A stretch of 64,000 nucleotides of DNA, from the NCBI RefSeq assembly GCF_002836055.1, contig NZ_PJBS01000309.1:1-64000 (forward strand). Reading direction: 5' to 3'. A program made the position numbers and the translations under genes. This DNA comes from Psychroflexus sp. MES1-P1E. Lineage in GTDB: Bacteria > Bacteroidota > Bacteroidia > Flavobacteriales > Flavobacteriaceae. The notes beneath the pieces are model-generated. The model made no database searches. It had not been told where the DNA came from and saw only the letters and a program-made list of their open reading frames with translations. Below, one piece after another: positions 9,291-20,331 of the stretch; the first letter of the stretch is position 1, and every line of letters begins with the position of its first letter.

Positions 9291-11294
9291 TTAAAATTTT
9301 ATCACTTTGTTTAAAGTATTGATGTCTTGTGAAGTCCCAAAAATATAGACCAGATCATCAATTTCGATTTTAGTAGTAGGCTGGATCTCTGAAATATATT
9401 TTCGCCCACGTTTAATAGCCAAAACAGTTACATTATATTTTTTACCCATACCAGAGTCTACTATAGATTTCCCAGCAATATCATTATCACCGTGTTGCAC
9501 ATGAAGCGTTGCCACCTCCTTATTTGGAATATCTAATTGTTGAAACATCGCATTCTTAGACGTTGGTTTTATACTGGTAAGCATCTGATAGTCATATGAT
9601 CTTATACTGGTGACAATATTCTCAATATCACTTTGGGTAATCATATATTGTTTAAGCACCCGTGTAAAAATTTCGATAGAAGTTTCAAATTCTTCTGGAA
9701 TAACTTCATCTGCTCCCACTTTCATATTTTCGTCTATTTCTTTTACAAACCGTGTTCTTACAATGATATAAACAGTTTGAGAAAATAATCTTACGGAAGA
9801 GATGATTTTTTTGGTAGCACTAGGATCTGAGATTGCGATCACCACTACTCTTGCTTTTTGAATATTGATATGCTTAAGAATTTCTGGATCTGCTGCATCT
9901 CCAAAAACAATAGGTTGGTTTTTTCGTTTAGCCTCAGCTATAGCATCGTAATCCATTTCCACAATCACATAAGGGATATCTATATGAGAGGTCACTCTAG
10001 AGATATTTTGGCCATTGAGTCCGTATCCAACAATAACCACATGGTCTGACCACTTCTGCACCTGATCTACTTCACTACTGCTTTGCTCTAGCTTTCTATT
10101 ATTAAGCCGTTTTCTGACGCCTTTAGGAATGGCAGCTTTGAGTAAAAAATCTGAAAATCCATGAGATTTTTGAAGAATGAATGGCGTTAATGCCATTGTA
10201 ATAATTGAAACAGATAGGAAATATTGATATAATTCATTGGGCAATAAATCGTTTTGAAGGCCCACCGTAGAGAGTAAAAGAGAGAATTCTCCAACTTGGA
10301 AAATACTTAATGCAGACATAAAAGTAGTTCGCGGTTGAGTTTTTAAAATGAACGTCACAACAGCGACCACTAGCATTTTAATTAGGAGAACCGCAAGTAC
10401 AAAAAGTAAAATATAAACGACATTATTTATAAAAAAAGACAGATCTAGTAATGAGCCCACAGAGATAAAAAAGAAACTGATAAAGATTTCCCGAAACGGT
10501 AAGACGTTAGCTGTAGCTTGATGGCTATATTCTGATTCAGAGATAATCAAACCTGCGAAAAAGGCACCAAGCGCTAAAGAAAGTCCCACAGAGGACGTTA
10601 ACCAAGCCACAGAAAAACAAAAGACGATGGTGGTTAATATAAATAACTCTCTATTCTTGGATTTAACGACTAATTTGAAAACAAACGGAACTATATATCT
10701 TTGAAGTACAAAAACCACAGCACCAACGCCTATTAGTTTTACTAAGAGAATAAGTAAGGTTTCCCCAATATTATCTGATTTCCCCGCCAAAATGGGCGTT
10801 AGCAACATCATTGGAACAACAATTATATCTTGAAAAATAAGAATCCCTAAAGCCACTCTACCATGAGGAGATTCTATCTCCCCTTTTTCCTGAAGCATCT
10901 TAAGAACAATAGCTGTACTACTAAGAGAAATTAAAAATCCTATAAAAACAGCAGTATTAATTTCGACACCTAGCGCCATGGAGACTAAAGCAGTTATCAA
11001 TATAGTTCCGCCAACTTGAAGCCCTCCTCCTATAAAAACGGTTTTTCGGATTTTCATGAGTCCGCTAAACGACAGCTCAATTCCAATAATAAAAAGCAGG
11101 AAAATTATCCCGATTTCTGAAAGTAATTCTACTTCATGACTCGAGCTCAATAAATTGAATGCACTAGGCCCTACGATTATTCCCGCCATCAAGAACCCAA
11201 GAATAGAAGGCACCTTTATCTTTTGAAATGCCAAAATGATGACAATGGAAATACCTAAGACAATGACAATTTCTTTTAATAAGGGGATTTCCAT
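9291..11294 (-). CDS. CPA2 family K+/H+ antiporter with RCK domains (KefB/KefC type)
   Basis: Inner-membrane monovalent cation:proton antiporter. Residues 1 to about 385 are a twelve-helix Na_H_Exchanger domain containing the conserved SLSSTAIVLKML and ALGAFFAGLIIS helices. A cytosolic TrkA_N (RCK) domain follows near 415-535, with the dinucleotide motif VIVGYGLNGQ. A TrkA_C domain occupies about 580-667. Length of 667 fits the flavobacterial form. It is divergent from the 5'-nucleotidase gene across a 156-base intergenic region. The transported ion is inferred from the family. Confidence 0.9.
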   Translation of the reverse strand: MEIPLLKEIVIVLGISIVIILAFQKIKVPSILGFLMAGIIVGPSAFNLLSSSHEVELLSEIGIIFLLFIIGIELSFSGLMKIRKTVFIGGGLQVGGTILITALVSMALGVEINTAVFIGFLISLSSTAIVLKMLQEKGEIESPHGRVALGILIFQDIIVVPMMLLTPILAGKSDNIGETLLILLVKLIGVGAVVFVLQRYIVPFVFKLVVKSKNRELFILTTIVFCFSVAWLTSSVGLSLALGAFFAGLIISESEYSHQATANVLPFREIFISFFFISVGSLLDLSFFINNVVYILLFVLAVLLIKMLVVAVVTFILKTQPRTTFMSALSIFQVGEFSLLLSTVGLQNDLLPNELYQYFLSVSIITMALTPFILQKSHGFSDFLLKAAIPKGVRKRLNNRKLEQSSSEVDQVQKWSDHVVIVGYGLNGQNISRVTSHIDIPYVIVEMDYDAIAEAKRKNQPIVFGDAADPEILKHINIQKARVVVIAISDPSATKKIISSVRLFSQTVYIIVRTRFVKEIDENMKVGADEVIPEEFETSIEIFTRVLKQYMITQSDIENIVTSIRSYDYQMLTSIKPTSKNAMFQQLDIPNKEVATLHVQHGDNDIAGKSIVDSGMGKKYNVTVLAIKRGRKYISEIQPTTKIEIDDLVYIFGTSQDINTLNKVIKF

Positions 11295-11450
11295 AGACTG
11301 GTTTTTATAAGCCTAAAAATACTAAATTTTAACACTCAAGGTTGTTTATGAAATACTAAATAATTCACTAGCAAACCCAAGGCTATAATTAGCTTTTACT
11401 ATACATTCAAATTTAATAAACTCATTATATTTACACCCAAATCTATCTTT

Positions 11451-12206
11451 ATGCATAAGTTTCTAATTCTTTTTTTTGTGAGTATTTCTTTTTGGTCCTG
11501 CTCAAAATCTCCTACTATTCTTATTAAGACAGATGGAGAACAGGTCAGAATTTCGGATTCGATAGAAAAAAATTAAGAGCTTGAAGACTTTATCTCACCC
11601 TACAGAAAACGTATCCAAGAAGAAACGAGTGCCGTTTTGTCCTACACTCCAAAAGCGATGTTCAAATCGGATGCAAAGTTAAACACTCCTTTAGGGAATA
11701 TGATGTCTGATGCTGTTCTTGAAATGGCCAATCCCATTTTTAAAAAACGAACAGGACATCATATAGATGCCGTCATTTTGAATTACGGCGGAATTCGATC
11801 TGGCATCAATGCTGGAGAGGTGACCACAAGAACCGCTTTTAATATCATGCCTTTTGAAAATGAAGTAGTCATCGCTGAATTAGCTTCAGAAGAACTTAAA
11901 GCATTGGTGAATTATTTAGTTAAAAATAAAGTCGCTCACCCCATCGCTGGTCTTCAAATTACTCTAAATGCTGAAGGTCTTCTTAAAGAGGTGAAAGTGA
12001 ATGGGGAACACATTCAGAATAAAAGTTACTACGTTGCCACTTCCGACTACCTCATAAAAGGCGGAGACCGTATGGAATTCTTTAAAAAATCAAAAAGCCT
12101 ACACTCCTTAGAGTATAAGTTAAGAAACTTGTTTATAGATTATTTTAAAAAGAAAGACACCATAGCTCCAAAACAGGATAATCGCTTTACCAAACTTCAA
12201 AACTAG
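11451..12206 (+). pseudogene. 5'-nucleotidase C-terminal domain lipoprotein, interrupted by an in-frame stop
   Basis: Substrate-binding half of a split 5'-nucleotidase (5_nucleotid_C). The ATG at 11451 opens a good lipoprotein signal (FLILFFVSISFWSC, lipidated Cys at 17). Codon 42 (11574-11576) is TAA, and the same frame then continues with LEDFISPYRKRI and the normal domain (NYGGIRSGINAGEVTTRTAFNIMPFEN) to 12206. One substitution (for example CAA, AAA or GAA to TAA) explains this; no frameshift is needed. Either the gene has lost export, or reinitiation gives a cytosolic form (TTG at 11637 is possible). A sequencing error is not excluded. The partner gene follows by 4 bases. Confidence 0.8.
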
Positions 12207-12210
12207 TATC

Positions 12211-13125
12211 ATGAACCGATTAAAATTTATAAAAACAACAGGAGCAGCAACTACATTCACAGCAGTGGGTGGCCTCGGCTTATTGAGTGCTTTCCAATCT
12301 AAACCTTTCACCAAACACCTTACTATTTTGCATACTAATGATGTGCACAGTCACATCGATCCCTTTCCCAAGAATGACAGTAAGTATCCCAGTCTTGGTG
12401 GTGTGTCAAGACGGTATAGCTATATTCAGAAGGTAAAGGCCGAAAATCCAAACACCTTAATTTTGGATGCTGGAGATTCCTTTCAAGGAACACCGTATTT
12501 CAATTTTCATGGAGGTGAATTAGAATTTAAACTCATGAGTAAAATGGGATACCATGCCTCCACAATTGGCAATCATGAGTTCGATAATGGGATTGATAAT
12601 ATAGCTGCTCAACTTGAACATGCAAATTTCGATATGCTGAATGCCAATTACAATTTGGAGAACACAATCCTAAATGGACTCGTCAAATCGCATCAGATTT
12701 ACGAAGTCAATGGCTTAACTATTGGTGTTTTTGCTCTCGGTATTGAACTTGATGGATTGGTTTCTCAAGACTTGTATAAAGAAACAAAATACCTAGATCC
12801 CGTTGAGATAGCTCAAGAGCAGATCAAAATTTTAAAACAAGATCTCAACTGTGATATCGTAATTTGTTTATCGCATTTGGGATATAGCTATAAATCTAAT
12901 AAGATTGATGATTTAAAGCTCGCTGCACAAACCAAAAATATTGACCTTATCATAGGAAGGCATACTCATACTTTTTTGGATAAGCCTACTGTGGTTAAAA
13001 ATGCAGAGGGTAAAGCAGTATTGGTGAACCAAGTGGGTTGGGCAGGCATAAACGTTGGCCGAATTGATTTTTACTTTAACGATATAGAGCTAAAAGAACA
13101 AAAGAGCTTGGTAATGGAAGTCTAG
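12211..13125 (+). CDS. 5'-nucleotidase N-terminal metallophosphatase half
   Basis: Calcineurin-like metallophosphoesterase, the catalytic half of 5'-nucleotidase/UshA-type enzymes. Metal-binding motifs are visible in order: ILHTNDVHSH near residues 45-54, DAGDSFQG near 87-94, GNHEFDNG near 117-124, SHLGYS near 220, and GRHTHT near 248 (GxHxH). The N-terminus (NRLKFIKTTGAATTFTAVGGLGLL) has the form of a Tat-like signal but only one Arg where RR is expected. At 304 residues it lacks the C-terminal domain, which is encoded by the preceding gene; the two-gene split is common in flavobacteria. Confidence 0.88.
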   Translation: MNRLKFIKTTGAATTFTAVGGLGLLSAFQSKPFTKHLTILHTNDVHSHIDPFPKNDSKYPSLGGVSRRYSYIQKVKAENPNTLILDAGDSFQGTPYFNFHGGELEFKLMSKMGYHASTIGNHEFDNGIDNIAAQLEHANFDMLNANYNLENTILNGLVKSHQIYEVNGLTIGVFALGIELDGLVSQDLYKETKYLDPVEIAQEQIKILKQDLNCDIVICLSHLGYSYKSNKIDDLKLAAQTKNIDLIIGRHTHTFLDKPTVVKNAEGKAVLVNQVGWAGINVGRIDFYFNDIELKEQKSLVMEV

Positions 13126-13138
13126 AATCAGTCATAGA

Positions 13139-15187
<2,049 letters not shown>

Positions 15188-15245
15188 TTAAAATTAAATT
15201 AAATTCTTCAAATTCCTAGTCAGAATATCTGTTTATAAGGATAGT

Positions 15246-16091
15246 TTAATAGGCTTTTAGCATTCTGTAATTTCCACGAAAATCTTTCCTCAACTCAAGG
15301 CTTTGAAAACCAAAACTTTGAAATAGTTGGCGTGTTTCTTGTGCTAAGTATTGATTGATTTCCACATAAACCAAAGGTCTTTTAGTCATTTTGGAAGTCA
15401 GTTCTGCAATTCTTCTATAAAAAATTAAAGGATCGCTATCCTTCACAAATAAGGCTAAATGCGGTTCGTTTTTAAGAACATTATCCTGCATTTGAGCTTG
15501 CTCATTGAATTTTACATAAGGAGGATTGGAAACCACAATATCAATTTCTTCTGGAAGATGCTTCAAGGTCAATAAATCGGCTTGAGTATACTCAATTTTG
15601 GTGTTGTTATCTTCTGAATTTAATTCTGCTAGCTTTAAGGCTTCTGATGAAATATCTAGAGCCTTAAATTTAGCCTGAGGAAGGTGCTTAGCTAAAGCGA
15701 TAGGAATACAACCGCTCCCAGTCCCTAGATCTAATATAGATAACTGAGACTTTGAAAATTTCTGATCTTCTAAAATCCATTCTACTAATTCTTCAGTTTC
15801 TGGCCTTGGAATCAATACACTGGTATTGACTTTAAAACGAAGCCCGAAAAATTCAGTGTAACCTAAGATATAGTGTATAGGTTCTTGTGCTTCAAGTCGA
15901 GATTGAGCCTTCTTAAACTCTACTAGTCTTTTAGAATCTAGATTCGCTTCAGATTCTAAAAGCAAATCATGAGTTTTTAAATCCAGAAGGTCTTCTGCCA
16001 ACCACTTAAAGAAATTAGAAATCTCTCCCGCTTCATAAATGGGCTGAAGAGCTTTAAAAAAGTCTTGCTTTAGTTTTTTAAGATCAGTCAT
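15246..16091 (-). CDS. prmC: Peptide chain release factor N5-glutamine methyltransferase PrmC
   Basis: Methylates the GGQ glutamine of release factors RF1 and RF2. The 281-residue protein has the N-terminal helical substrate-binding region, then a class I methyltransferase fold with SILDLGTGSGCIPIALA (SAM-binding, near residues 119-135) and the diagnostic NPPY motif near 185. PRPETEELV at about 96-104 is also family-typical. The start overlaps the stop of the upstream YigZ-type gene by 4 bases. Confidence 0.94.
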   Translation of the reverse strand: MTDLKKLKQDFFKALQPIYEAGEISNFFKWLAEDLLDLKTHDLLLESEANLDSKRLVEFKKAQSRLEAQEPIHYILGYTEFFGLRFKVNTSVLIPRPETEELVEWILEDQKFSKSQLSILDLGTGSGCIPIALAKHLPQAKFKALDISSEALKLAELNSEDNNTKIEYTQADLLTLKHLPEEIDIVVSNPPYVKFNEQAQMQDNVLKNEPHLALFVKDSDPLIFYRRIAELTSKMTKRPLVYVEINQYLAQETRQLFQSFGFQSLELRKDFRGNYRMLKAY

Positions 16092-16711
16092 TCTTCCTCG
16101 GATTTATGCTCACTAGAAACTTGAAATCCAAAGACGCTATCAAATTTTTTGTAGATCTCTTTAAAGTCTTTTTTCCTAACACTTATTTTAAATTTACAAT
16201 TGAGCTTTAAGTCTTGAGATTTAATATCCAAGTCGTATTCTTTAACCAGTCTCATCACCAGATTCATCTTATCGTATTCACAAATGACATCAAACTCGAT
16301 ATTGATGGTTTTAGTGATGATTTTACTGGCTTCCAAAGCCATCTTTGCTGAAGTTTTATAGGCAGAAATCAGCCCCCCTACACCCAACTTAGTCCCTCCA
16401 AAATATCTCACCACAACTACTAAAGTATTGGTCATTTCGAAATTTTGCAACTGTCCCAGTATTGGCATTCCTGCAGAATTGGAAGGCTCACCATCATCGT
16501 TGACTCGAAAGTGTTCATAGTTTTCTCCCATTTGCCAAGCATAACAAAAATGTCCTGCCTTGCTATGTTTAGATTTCAAACTAAAGATTGCCGTTTCTAC
16601 ATCTGTTTCTGAGAAAATAGGGAAAGAATAGGCGAAAAACTTACTAGCCTTCTCCTTAAACAGAATTTCTGAACCAGGTCGGTTAATGGTTTTAAAAACG
16701 TCATCTTTCAA
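16088..16711 (-). CDS. YigZ/IMPACT family protein
   Basis: A 207-residue member of the UPF0029/IMPACT family. The N-terminal domain carries the diagnostic segment NDDGEPSNSAGMPIL (near residues 70-84) and VVVVRYFGGTKLGVGGL (near 97-113). The C-terminal DUF1949-like domain is the acidic/basic remainder. Its molecular role is not settled; a ribosome-related function is proposed for relatives. It is coupled by a 4-base overlap to prmC and lies 33 bases after the RsmI-like gene. Confidence 0.9.
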   Translation of the reverse strand: MKDDVFKTINRPGSEILFKEKASKFFAYSFPIFSETDVETAIFSLKSKHSKAGHFCYAWQMGENYEHFRVNDDGEPSNSAGMPILGQLQNFEMTNTLVVVVRYFGGTKLGVGGLISAYKTSAKMALEASKIITKTINIEFDVICEYDKMNLVMRLVKEYDLDIKSQDLKLNCKFKISVRKKDFKEIYKKFDSVFGFQVSSEHKSEEE

Positions 16712-16744
16712 AATAAAGTTGAATTAAAGATTCAGGTCACTTCG

Positions 16745-17464
16745 TTAGCCTTGAATGGTAAAAATCGCTGGCCGCTTGTGCAGATCAATAGATGTTTTCT
16801 TCCATTCTGCCGCGGTTTGAGTTTTAATAAATTCTGTAGAGAGCGTCAAATCTACGGCCACACTTATTCTGGTGGAAGCCTGTAAAGTAGTAATAAGACT
16901 GATGAGTAATTTATTATTCCTGTAAGGCGTTTCTATAAATATTTGAGCTTGGCTATTGTCTATAGATGCCTTTTCAATTTTTTTTACAAAATGCTTTCTC
17001 TCTTGATTGTCGATAGGTAAATACCCGTGAAAAGTGAAGTTTTGACCATTAAGACCGCTAGACATCAAGGCCAATAAAATAGAAGATGGACCTACCAAAG
17101 GAACCACTCTGATATTTTTTTGGTGAGCCAAAGCTACCACTTGAGCTCCAGGATCTGCAACTCCAGGGCAACCAGCGTCGGAAATCAGTCCCATATTGAT
17201 GCCTTGTTCGCATTGATCAAGGAAATTTGGAATTTCAAGATCGGAAGTGAATTTATTTAATAACTTAAACTCAAGGCTAGGTTGTGATTTGGAAGGCACT
17301 ACTTTTTTTATAAAATGCCTAGCAACTTTTTCATTTTCAACGATATAATGGTCAATTTCGCTGATAACTTTACGAATAGAGAGAGGTAGAACTTCCAAGG
17401 GCGGCAAGTCTCCAAGCCTATTAGGAATTAAATAAAGTTTACCTTTTTGAGGTGTTTTGTCCAT
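16745..17464 (-). CDS. SAM-dependent methyltransferase, RsmI-like (tetrapyrrole methylase family)
   Basis: A 239-residue tetrapyrrole-methylase-fold protein. GKLYLIPNRLGD near residues 8-19 is the start of the SAM domain, GLISDAGCPGVADPG near 92-106 is the family's conserved loop, and VPLVGPSSILLALMSSG follows. RsmI 2'-O-methylates C1402 of 16S rRNA, but the flavobacterial proteins are divergent (LIPNRLGD in place of VATPIGN-like), so the substrate is an inference. Neighbours are all translation or replication genes. Confidence 0.8.
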   Translation of the reverse strand: MDKTPQKGKLYLIPNRLGDLPPLEVLPLSIRKVISEIDHYIVENEKVARHFIKKVVPSKSQPSLEFKLLNKFTSDLEIPNFLDQCEQGINMGLISDAGCPGVADPGAQVVALAHQKNIRVVPLVGPSSILLALMSSGLNGQNFTFHGYLPIDNQERKHFVKKIEKASIDNSQAQIFIETPYRNNKLLISLITTLQASTRISVAVDLTLSTEFIKTQTAAEWKKTSIDLHKRPAIFTIQG

Positions 17465-17494
17465 ACATCTATAATTAATTGATCAAAAATTAAA

Positions 17495-17947
17495 TTATGC
17501 TAATTCTGAAGCAATAACAGAACAGGATTCTTCCAACATATGATACACCTGTTCAAACCCATTAATGGAATCATGATAAGGATCTGGTACACTTTGGTTT
17601 TCGCCTGGATATATAGTATTCAGAATTAAACTGACTTTATCTTCATCCTCTTTGTTGTCTGCCATACTAATAACATCTTCATAATTGGATGAATCCATGA
17701 CATAAATATAATCAAAACTTTGAAAATCTTTCTTTGTAAAGGGTCTGCTTTTTTGGTTGGTAATATCTATCCCGTATTTATTAGCCATTTCTATAGAGCG
17801 TTGGTCTGGAAGAGAACCTTGATGAAAAGCAGAAGTCCCTGCAGAGTCTATTTCAAAAATGGACATGTCTAGCTTATATTTTAAAATCCCCTCTGCCAGA
17901 GGGGATCGGCAAATGTTACCTAAGCATACCATCAAAACTCGAATCAT
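17495..17947 (-). CDS. Low-molecular-weight protein-tyrosine phosphatase
   Basis: The P-loop CLGNICRSP at residues 8-16 contains the nucleophile Cys8 and Arg14, and VPDPY near 122-126 supplies the general-acid Asp, so the enzyme should be active. It dephosphorylates tyrosine residues, or possibly small phospho-compounds. At 150 residues it is full length. The start codon overlaps the dnaA stop by 4 bases, so it is coupled to dnaA. A strong 9-bp hairpin lies in the coding sequence at 17886-17906. Confidence 0.93.
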   Translation of the reverse strand: MIRVLMVCLGNICRSPLAEGILKYKLDMSIFEIDSAGTSAFHQGSLPDQRSIEMANKYGIDITNQKSRPFTKKDFQSFDYIYVMDSSNYEDVISMADNKEDEDKVSLILNTIYPGENQSVPDPYHDSINGFEQVYHMLEESCSVIASELA

Positions 17948-19374
17948 AACTGTTTGAATTTAATTTCGAGGTCTTGAATGAATTTCCTGTATTGCTTATC
18001 GGATTCTTGGAGATTGGATACGATTTTACAGGAATGCAAGACCGTGGAGTGGTCTCTTTGTCCTATGTGTCTTCCAATACTGGTAAGCGAAGTTTTGGTT
18101 ATTTCTTTAGCAAAGTACATGGCGATTTGCCTAGCTTGAACAACGTTGCGCTTTCTACTTTTAGACTGCAGCTCTTCTATCTCGATATGAAAATAATCAC
18201 TAACTACATTTTGAATATCATCTAGAGAAATCGGTTTCTTGTTGTTTTTGACGTAATTCTTTACGATTTGCTCTGCAAGATCGATAGTGATTTCTTTTTT
18301 GCTAAACGTGGAGTGTGCGATAAGAGAAATGATTGCCCCCTCTAGTTCACGAATGTTGGCGGTAATTCTTGAGGCCACATAATCTAAGATTTCATCGGCC
18401 ATCTCTACACCATCATTATAAAGTTTATTCTTTATAATTTTGATACGCGTTTCAAAATCTGGCTGCGCGAGTTCTGCTGAGAGTCCCCACTTAAATCTGG
18501 AGAGAAGTCTCTGCTGAATGTCTTGCATATCTACAGGAGCTTTGTCACTGGTTAAAATAACTTGTTTTCCATTTTGATGCAAATGATTAAAAATGTGAAA
18601 AAACACATCCTGAGTTCCTTTTTTACCAGAAATTAATTGGATATCATCTACAATAAGTACGTCTACAATTTGATAAAAATGGATAAAGTCATTTCTGTTA
18701 TTTTTAGAAACCGCATCGATATGCTGTTGCGTAAATTTATCCGCAGAAATATAAAGAACAGTTTTATCTGGAAATTTATCTTTGATTTGTAATCCTATAG
18801 CATGAGCTAAATGGGTTTTTCCCAAACCAACTCCACCAAAAATAAGCAAAGGATTAAAAGAAGTTCCACCAGGTTTATTCGCCACGGCAAGACTTGCAGA
18901 TCTCGCTAACCTATTGGAGGTTCCCTCCAAAAAATTATCGAAACTGTAATTTGAGTTTAATTGAGAATCAATTTTTAAATTCCGAATGCCAGGAATGACA
19001 AACGGGTTTCTTAATTCTGGATTCTTTTGACGCGAAGGAAAATCTATAGATTGAGAGTTAACATTGGAACGTTGAGTACTTGGTATTTTTTCTGTAAAAG
19101 GTTGTCTATTACCTTTAGCATTTTCCATTCGAATCACGTAAACCAACTTTGCTCCTTTCCCTATTTCTTTGGTCAAAGCAACTTTTAAAAGATCTACGTA
19201 ATGCTCTTCTAGCCACTCGTAAAAAAATTTTGAAGGTACTTGAATACTCAAGGCATTATCATTGAGTTTTACAGCATTTATAGGTTGAAACCAGGTTTTA
19301 TAAGCTTGATCAGAAATATTATCTTTCACAAAAGTTAGGCAGTTATCCCAAACCGAAGTTGCTGATTTTGACAT
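17944..19374 (-). CDS. dnaA: Chromosomal replication initiator DnaA
   Basis: AAA+ initiator that binds DnaA boxes and melts the origin. Domain I spans residues 1-80 (WFQPINAVKLND). A linker follows. Domain III has Walker A GGVGLGKT near 180-187, Walker B VLIVDDIQ near 240, and LLSRFKWGLSAEL. Domain IV ends with the DNA-binding signature GQRDHSTVLHSC near 445. Length of 476 is usual. No cluster of DnaA boxes was seen in the flanking intergenic DNA, so this does not look like the origin. A candidate promoter is at 19415-19444. Confidence 0.97.
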   Translation of the reverse strand: MSKSATSVWDNCLTFVKDNISDQAYKTWFQPINAVKLNDNALSIQVPSKFFYEWLEEHYVDLLKVALTKEIGKGAKLVYVIRMENAKGNRQPFTEKIPSTQRSNVNSQSIDFPSRQKNPELRNPFVIPGIRNLKIDSQLNSNYSFDNFLEGTSNRLARSASLAVANKPGGTSFNPLLIFGGVGLGKTHLAHAIGLQIKDKFPDKTVLYISADKFTQQHIDAVSKNNRNDFIHFYQIVDVLIVDDIQLISGKKGTQDVFFHIFNHLHQNGKQVILTSDKAPVDMQDIQQRLLSRFKWGLSAELAQPDFETRIKIIKNKLYNDGVEMADEILDYVASRITANIRELEGAIISLIAHSTFSKKEITIDLAEQIVKNYVKNNKKPISLDDIQNVVSDYFHIEIEELQSKSRKRNVVQARQIAMYFAKEITKTSLTSIGRHIGQRDHSTVLHSCKIVSNLQESDKQYRKFIQDLEIKFKQL

Positions 19375-19414
19375 AGTTAGACTTAAGGTATCTTAATTAG
19401 TATTCTATTCTTTG

Positions 19415-19444
19415 CAAGTTTATTGTCTTCTTGCGAACGGCAAA
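19415..19444 (-). promoter_or_regulatory. Candidate promoter of dnaA
   Basis: On the minus strand TTTG (19444-19441) is followed after 18 bases by TAAACTTG (19422-19415), close to the Bacteroidota consensus TTTG / TAnnTTTG with one mismatch. The predicted start of transcription is about 30-35 bases ahead of the dnaA ATG. Confidence 0.45.
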
Positions 19445-19536
19445 TATGTGAACAAATTTTCTAATAAAAAAATCGAATTTGGGTTGAAATTCTCTTTTTT
19501 TTTACCTATACTTAATTACATCATAAAATATAAATT

Positions 19537-19977
19537 TTGAGCAAAAACAGTAAACTAATAAAGCCAATTTCGACGTCTTCTTCCATTGAAGTTAGGTATG
19601 CGGAAACCGACCAAATGGGAGTTGTACATCATGCCAACTACCCTGTTTATTTTGAACAAGCCAGAGTAGATTGGTTGAGAAAAATGGGAATACATTACCA
19701 AGAAATGGAAGATAAAGGAATCTTTTTACCCTTATCTAAATTGACTATAGATTATAAAAAACCGGCAAGGTTTGGAAATATCCTAAACGTAAAGACACTC
19801 TTAAATACATTACCCAGTGCATCGATTATTTTTGATTATGAAATTAGAAATCAAAACGATGAAATCCTAACTCTTGGTCAAACAGTGCTCGTTTTTGTTG
19901 ACCATAAAACAAAACGACCTATGCGCTGTCCACAAATTATTATGGATCTTATTTTAAAAGCTATTCCAAAAGATTAA
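19537..19977 (+). CDS. Acyl-CoA thioesterase, YbgC/4-hydroxybenzoyl-CoA type hotdog fold
   Basis: A 146-residue single-hotdog protein. YAETDQMGVVHHANY near residues 18-32 contains the catalytic Asp and the HxxNY element of the YbgC/FadM family, followed by FEQARVDWLRKMG. It hydrolyses acyl-CoA thioesters; the chain specificity cannot be read from the sequence. The start is TTG at 19537, the only in-frame start giving the whole fold. It is divergent from dnaA. Confidence 0.87.
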   Translation: MSKNSKLIKPISTSSSIEVRYAETDQMGVVHHANYPVYFEQARVDWLRKMGIHYQEMEDKGIFLPLSKLTIDYKKPARFGNILNVKTLLNTLPSASIIFDYEIRNQNDEILTLGQTVLVFVDHKTKRPMRCPQIIMDLILKAIPKD

Positions 19978-20240
19978 TTCTTAAAATAAGCATCGACGAG
20001 AAGTTGATCTGTTGCTGGATTGGCGGCTGTGGACATCGCTAATTCTTATTAACACGGACATATGGCTCGTGAAAATGCATTCCTAAAAGGTCTCAAAAAA
20101 AAACAATTCATTAATAGCTTCTAAAGCTGCTATTTGGGGATCGCCATCGATGGGCCCTGAAAGATTTTTATCTACACTAAAGCCTGTGTTTTTATAGTGA
20201 AAACCTTTTGTTTCTGTAGGTATAAACTTAAATTTTTAAG
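19974..20240 (-). pseudogene. Decayed remnant of an unidentified gene (C-terminal end)
   Basis: This is the only gene-free gap over 300 bases besides the sensor-kinase remnant (19978-20331). On the minus strand it reads as protein in pieces: a stretch ending GPIDGDPQIAALEAINEL (about 20100-20160) runs into a stop after a run of T, and in another frame ELAMSTAANPATDQLLVDAY ends at a stop at 19974-19976, touching the thioesterase stop. Both have protein-like composition but at least one frameshift and several stops separate them. I do not recognise the family. Bases 20241-20331 show nothing further. Confidence 0.45.
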
Positions 20241-20331
20241 TTTATAAATATTTTTCAGTTAAAATTTAACGCTCCTGGCTTCTTTCCATGTGGACAATAA
20301 TGGCTGTTTTATTCATTAATTAGGCTTGTTT

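Noticed and set aside
19375-19536. Possible replication origin upstream of dnaA
   Set aside because: No TTATCCACA-like sites were found in the gap, and dnaA sits in a ligA-prmC run without dnaN.
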